From the NCBI GenBank assembly GCA_013399115.1, contig VXAA01003327.1, positions 24,472 to 88,471 of the forward strand: a DNA stretch of 64,000 nt, written 5' to 3'. The DNA is from Anseranas semipalmata. Its lineage: Eukaryota > Chordata > Aves > Anseriformes > Anseranatidae. The translations under genes were made by a program, and so were the position numbers. Position 1 is the stretch's first letter; every line of letters begins with the position of its first letter. Below the pieces are notes generated by a model. The model did not search any database, had not been told where the DNA came from, and saw only the letters and a list, made by a program, of their open reading frames with translations. Positions 59,863 to 64,000 of the stretch are shown here, in pieces.

Positions 59863-61530
59863 AATCAATTTATTAATTGTTTATACGCACAAACAAAGGC
59901 TATTTTCTCAACCCTTTTTCCCAAAGCAATAGTATTTTATGGCCAGTTTCAGATGACTCTGTTTTTTTCATAAATAAGTAATTTTGAACACATAAGCTAA
60001 AGACTTTTTTATTGTTTGAGAATCGTGGCATCCTGTTTTAGTACAGATGCATGAGTCACTTCTTTCCAATCTTTTCTGCATTGGTGTAAAAAAGGGACAT
60101 CACCTTTATTCCCAGTGAAGTCTGTGGACTACACAGTCTTTATGGTCTTTCACGACTGCAGGTCATGCAACTCCTTTTGTTTCACAGACCCCACATTAAG
60201 AACTGAATCCTGTGTCCCCTGGACATCACTTGTAGAGTCCTGCTCTAGTGCAAACATTTTATTTTGTAGTTATTTGTACTTTCTAGGAATCTTTGCATCC
60301 TTCCATTGCCTACTGAAATGAGATTTCTGATCGCAGAACTTTACCTGTGATCTCTATGTGCACCTTGCTGTGTCAACTTCTCTCCAAGGTGTATTTCACG
60401 TTACTTTTTTTGCTGTTTTGTGCTAGCCCAGCAATTCTGACCCTGTCAGTGTTGACTGGAACCTCTGGTCATGCTCTTCTACCACTTTTCATCCTCTACC
60501 CTGAAAAACATCATCTGTCTTGATCTCAGTATCCTCTGTATCATCAAAAAATTATTGCATTTCTATACAACATATTGTCTGCAGGAAATGTATGTATGAC
60601 CTTCTGAAAAACTCTATCTGGCCAAAGGTGTATCAAATATGTGTGAATGTGGGAAGGAAAATATATTTGGAGTCATTCATGTTCTCTTCCTGAAGCAGGT
60701 ATTGTAAATTTTAGGTGTTCATAAAGAACTGTTAGATTTTGTCTGTTTTTATTCCCCTTCCACGAATTTATTTGTCTCTCCTTTCAGTCTTTATTTTAGC
60801 AAAGCAAAGCTTTCTCTGAGGGCAGTTTGGTCTTTTTTTCAGCTCCAAGGCTATGGTTTAGGAACCGTAAGAGTTAAGTCTTGTAACGAATTGCTGGGTG
60901 AGTGCATTGCGTTGTAAGTATGGAGGTATCTGTAGTGGTCTCTTACAATTAGATTGCACAGATAATAGCTCTATTTCAAACAGCAACTGTGTTTCCTTAG
61001 CTAGTTACATGTGATTTTGGGGCAGTTAGGTGAGTCTCCTATTCTACTTTGTACCCAAAGTCTGACTCTCATTTGTCATCTTCTCTGTTCCAGGTTCTGG
61101 AAGTGTATCTAGAGTCCAGATTTTATCCAGTAGCATTGGACCACATGCCCAACACTCCTTCCTCACAAACTATACCTGTCTGTTTCTGAAATATAAATAT
61201 ACTTCTGAAATAAATATACATCATCCAAAAATACAGGTTTCTGTATATGTGCTTTTGAAAGCTTCTTTATATTACAAGATCTAATCAAATTTTTCCTGTT
61301 TTGTTTTGATCTTTCATCCCTCAAACAAGTGTATTCTCTGAGAACACAAAGGAATTGATACGTTTTTCCCTATATATAAGGTACTTTTGCTCTTGCAGCA
61401 ATTCCAAATTGTGCTGTATTTTTCTCAGGCTTATTATTTACCTAAAGCTATTACTTGACTTCTTGGTGAGACACTCATCACTTTGATTCCTATGTTTTAT
61501 ACGTTCACCTCTTATTACTGATGTTTGTTG

Positions 61531-61557
61531 GTTTGTTTGTTTGTTTATTTATTTATT
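61531..61557 (+). repeat. (GTTT)n/(TTTA)n microsatellite
   Basis: Four GTTT units pass into three TTTA units. It is a compound tetranucleotide tract. Confidence 0.88.
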
Positions 61558-62394
61558 CCTGTGTTGCTATTACAATTTCAATGACATATTGGCTTATGAA
61601 CCTGTGTCTTAAAGTCAATAAATTCTCTGTTTGTTCTTTGACTGCTACTTCATCCATCTTTAGCTATAACCTCATTCTTCTATAAAGAATTCCTCAGAAC
61701 TAAATGTGGTACTGTCATTTTATTTGTCCGTGCTGTGTATATTCTGCCTTTGCTTTCTTACCCTTGCAATTGCAAAAATCCAATGCAGTTCCTGACCCTT
61801 TTACTAAAGCTCTATCGTCTTGCCTTATTTGCCAAAGTATATTCTGCTCTGTCTGTTGTTTTCAGTGGACTTCACCTTGGAGCATTTTGTGCCTTTCTTC
61901 ATCAGATCTAAGCTTTAATTTGATCTGTGTGATTTTCTTGCCTTAGTAAATTCTAATTGCATTTGTCAAGGATTAGTTTCAAGTGTATCTTTGGACATTT
62001 TTCATTCTAGATACCAATCACAGTTTGACATCTTATCAGAATTTTATTTAGTTCTCCACAAATTGCAAGACTAGCTCTTGAACCACAAATTCTTCTGTGC
62101 TTTAGAACATAAAAACAAACAAAAAATAAACAAACAAAAATAGGTAATATGTTTAGGGAGGTGTTTTGAAGTATAAATATTCCTCCAATTTCTATAATGT
62201 TTTCATTCCATTTTGTTTTGTAATAGAATTGTTCCAAAAATTACAAACACTTCAGGGTAAGCTATTATCCTAAATCCTCACCACCTTCCTTTTAGTTGTA
62301 TTCATTATTTGGGTATGCAAAGAGTAGCAGTGCATATATATTTTCCAGTTATCACACAAACATATTTCCAAGGTTCTTTGTCTTCATGATGTTC

Positions 62395-62494
62395 CTGTGT
62401 GACCTGATCTAGGTGCTCCTGCTCCGGCAGGGGGATTGGACTAGATGATCTTTCAAGGTCCCTTCCAATCCCTAACATTCTGTGTGATTCTGTA
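62395..62494 (+). mobile_element. CR1 LINE 3' end fragment, plus strand
   Basis: GACCTGATCTAGGTGCTCC, then GGCAGGGGGATTGGACTAGATGATC, then CAAGGTCCCTTCCAATCCC, ending ATTCTGTGTGATTCTGT. It is about 100 bp, the very end of a CR1, in the plus orientation. Confidence 0.9.
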
Positions 62495-63042
62495 TGTGGC
62501 AAAAACTGGCTTTGCTCAAAGTCAGACTTCCAGCTAGTCATCACAGGGAAATCTGAACTTCTGCACAATGTAGCATTCTCTTCCAACCAGCTTTGGTGGA
62601 CAATGTCCTTCCCCACAGGCAAACCATTTTCTTAAGGGTACTTAAGCATTGCCCTGTTCAGTGTTATGATGCCTAAATCTCAGTGACTGGAACTATCCTC
62701 TGTGATGTTCAGCCCTAAGCAATAAGGCTGGGACATGGGGAAGGAAGGTGCCTGCAGAAGAAATATGGAGAAGTCAGACAGCTGAATCTCCACCTTAAGT
62801 TAGTCAAGAATGAAATGACACAGAATAGGTGCAGACCCTTACATAGTAATTCTTATTTAAGGGTTAAAAAACAATTTCAGTCTCTCTACTGGAGCTTCAT
62901 GAGATTATGTAAGTATCATCCATATTCCCTGAGAGAAAAAATAAAAAAATTAAAAAAAAATTATGGACCTTGTACATAGAAATATAGGTATTGTTTTGCT
63001 GCATTTGGACAATCAGGCTATGGTACATGATGCTCAGAGACT
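62495..63042. other. Gene-free unique sequence
   Basis: A unique spacer between CR1 fragments, with an A-rich stretch at 62935-62960. No gene is seen. Confidence 0.6.
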
Positions 63043-63212
63043 TTGTATAGTGTCCATCATTGGAGATTTTCAAGGCCCAACTGGGTAAAGCCCTGAGCAA
63101 CCTGTCTGACCCCTCAGATGACCCTGCTTTGAACAGGGTGTTGGACTAGAGACCTCTTGAGGACCCTTCCAACCTGCTTTATTCTGTCATTATATAATTC
63201 AATGATTTACTA
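63043..63212 (+). mobile_element. CR1 LINE 3' end fragment, plus strand, diverged
   Basis: It runs CATCATTGGAGATTTTCAAGG, then CTGCTTTGAACAGGGTGTTGGACTAGAGACCTC, then GACCCTTCCAACCTGC, and ends with a decayed tail (ATTCTGTCATTATATAATTCAATGATT). This is the standard CR1 3' order, older than the 43196 copy. Confidence 0.85.
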
Positions 63213-63297
63213 ATGACAGAGTGTCCTAGAACAAGCGATGATTAAATTTCTCTCCTTCATTTACAATTCCCCCCACTTTTTGGGATATGCTCCAATG

Positions 63298-63418
63298 CAA
63301 AATGAAATGAGGATTAGAAACCTAGCTTGCAGCAGTGTTGGGAGGATAAATACATTAAAGATTAGTAAGTGCTCAGATTCTCTGTTAACGGGGGCCCTAT
63401 AAGTACCTCAGAGAGATC
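63298..63418 (+). mobile_element. MIR-like (CORE-SINE) 3' part
   Basis: The order of blocks is AATGAAATGAGGATTAGAAACC, then CTTGCAGCAGTGTTGGGAGGATAAATACATTAAA, then GTAAGTGCTCAGAT and GGGGGCCCTATAAGTACCTC. I recognise this as the 3' half of a MIR-type SINE, in the form 'aaatgaggat...ttgtgaggataaatacattaaa...gtgctcagat...gggggccatataagtacct'. It predates the CR1 copies and should sit at the same place in other birds and crocodiles. The 5' tRNA-like part is not recognisable. Confidence 0.68.
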
Positions 63419-64000
63419 CAGAGCCCTAAATCACTATTAATGAATTGTATTGATTTCCCTTTAATTTCTGAAATGAAGCTATTATAATAAAGCTTGGCTT
63501 CTGTTTGACCTTTATCCAATGTGGTAATTATAAACACTATTTTACAATTATTTTATTCTTACTCCCAAAGGAAAATAGTACATGCTAATCTAGTCTGGGC
63601 TAAATGTTCCATCTTCTTCTGCTTCCTTTATCTTTCTGGGGTTTTCTTCTTAGGCGAATCATATCAAATTATTTTACAAAAAATAAATCAATTGATAGAA
63701 TGATTAACAGAGTAATACTTAAATTTGGGACTGGAGCTTGAGCATATTGAATTCATTCATGTTTGTTCTAGCTGTGTCTAGGGTCAACAATAATTAAATA
63801 ACTGAAATGGAAAAGATGACCTGGTGGGAAAAAAAATGGCAATAGCATGAAGAAAATATAACTCCAGTTCCTGATTATTTTGGCTTCCTTTATGACCCTT
63901 CTGTAAGTTACTGAAGGATAACAACACAAAAGACCTTAAACACCAAGCCCTGCCTATGAAGTCAGGTTTCTACAACCATCTCAAGCTTTTGCCTGACTCT
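63419..64000. other. Gene-free sequence, candidate conserved element at its left end
   Basis: From 63425 to about 63530 the sequence carries ATTAATGAATTG, TTTAATTT, TGACCTTTATCC and a CCAAT-type box (TCCAATGTGG). It follows the MIR-like SINE directly. The rest, to the window end, is unremarkable. No gene is supported. Confidence 0.5.

Larger units (their letters stand above)
59641..62394. other. Gene-free sequence, TA/CA-rich at its left end
   Basis: No gene is supported. A TA/CA-alternating stretch covers about 59665-59862. A (GTTT)n/(TTTA)n simple repeat lies at 61531-61557 and an (AAAC)-like run at about 62108-62138. Open frames are under about 80 codons. Confidence 0.6.

Overview
This window looks like non-coding avian nuclear DNA. 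The evidence is its set of interspersed repeats. There are at least nine fragments of chicken-repeat-1 (CR1) LINEs, several ending in the diagnostic octamer tail (ATTCTGTG or ATTCTATG). There are also three LTRs of the ERV families that are common across birds. One of these LTRs still has perfect TG...CA ends and a 5-bp target-site duplication. Two older MIR-like (CORE-SINE) remnants and one ancient amniote repeat complete the set. The rest is AT-rich single-copy sequence with many short microsatellites, three assembly gaps of more than two N (16035-16156, 44923-44964, 51151-51153) and a few isolated N. I cannot name the species. The LTR families fit many birds.

I found no protein-coding gene, rRNA, tRNA, CRISPR array or bacterial-type operon that I can support. 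Open frames are short (the longest apparent ones run through simple repeats or CR1 remnants) and show no protein-family signature, except for pieces of the CR1 ORF2 reverse transcriptase. The simplest reading is an intergenic region or the inside of a very large intron.

Layout: 1-0.8 kb, one ERV LTR on the plus strand. 0.8-15.9 kb, unique AT-rich sequence with small satellites and hairpins. 15.96-16.38 kb, a polypyrimidine tract broken by an N gap. 19.88-20.04 kb, a compound (AAGGG)7/(AAAGG)26 pentanucleotide tract. 21.2 kb, an ancient repeat remnant. 23.6-24.36 kb, an intact solo ERVL-type LTR on the minus strand. 27.5 kb, a MIR-like fragment. 34.5-35.3 kb, the longest CR1 (minus strand). 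43.2-45.6 kb, two plus-strand CR1s, one internally deleted. 51.0-51.55 kb, an LTR related to the first but in the opposite orientation. 52.1 kb, a minus-strand CR1. 57.1-63.2 kb, five plus-strand CR1 remnants. 63.3-63.4 kb, the best MIR-like SINE, followed by an AT-rich segment dense in homeodomain-type core sites.

There are no genes here working together. The content is a record of repeat insertion, decay and microsatellite growth. I did not find a convincing new biological system. The items most worth checking are the pentanucleotide tract, the internally deleted CR1, the solo LTR, a 69-nt exon-like segment at 49.7 kb and three candidate conserved non-coding segments.
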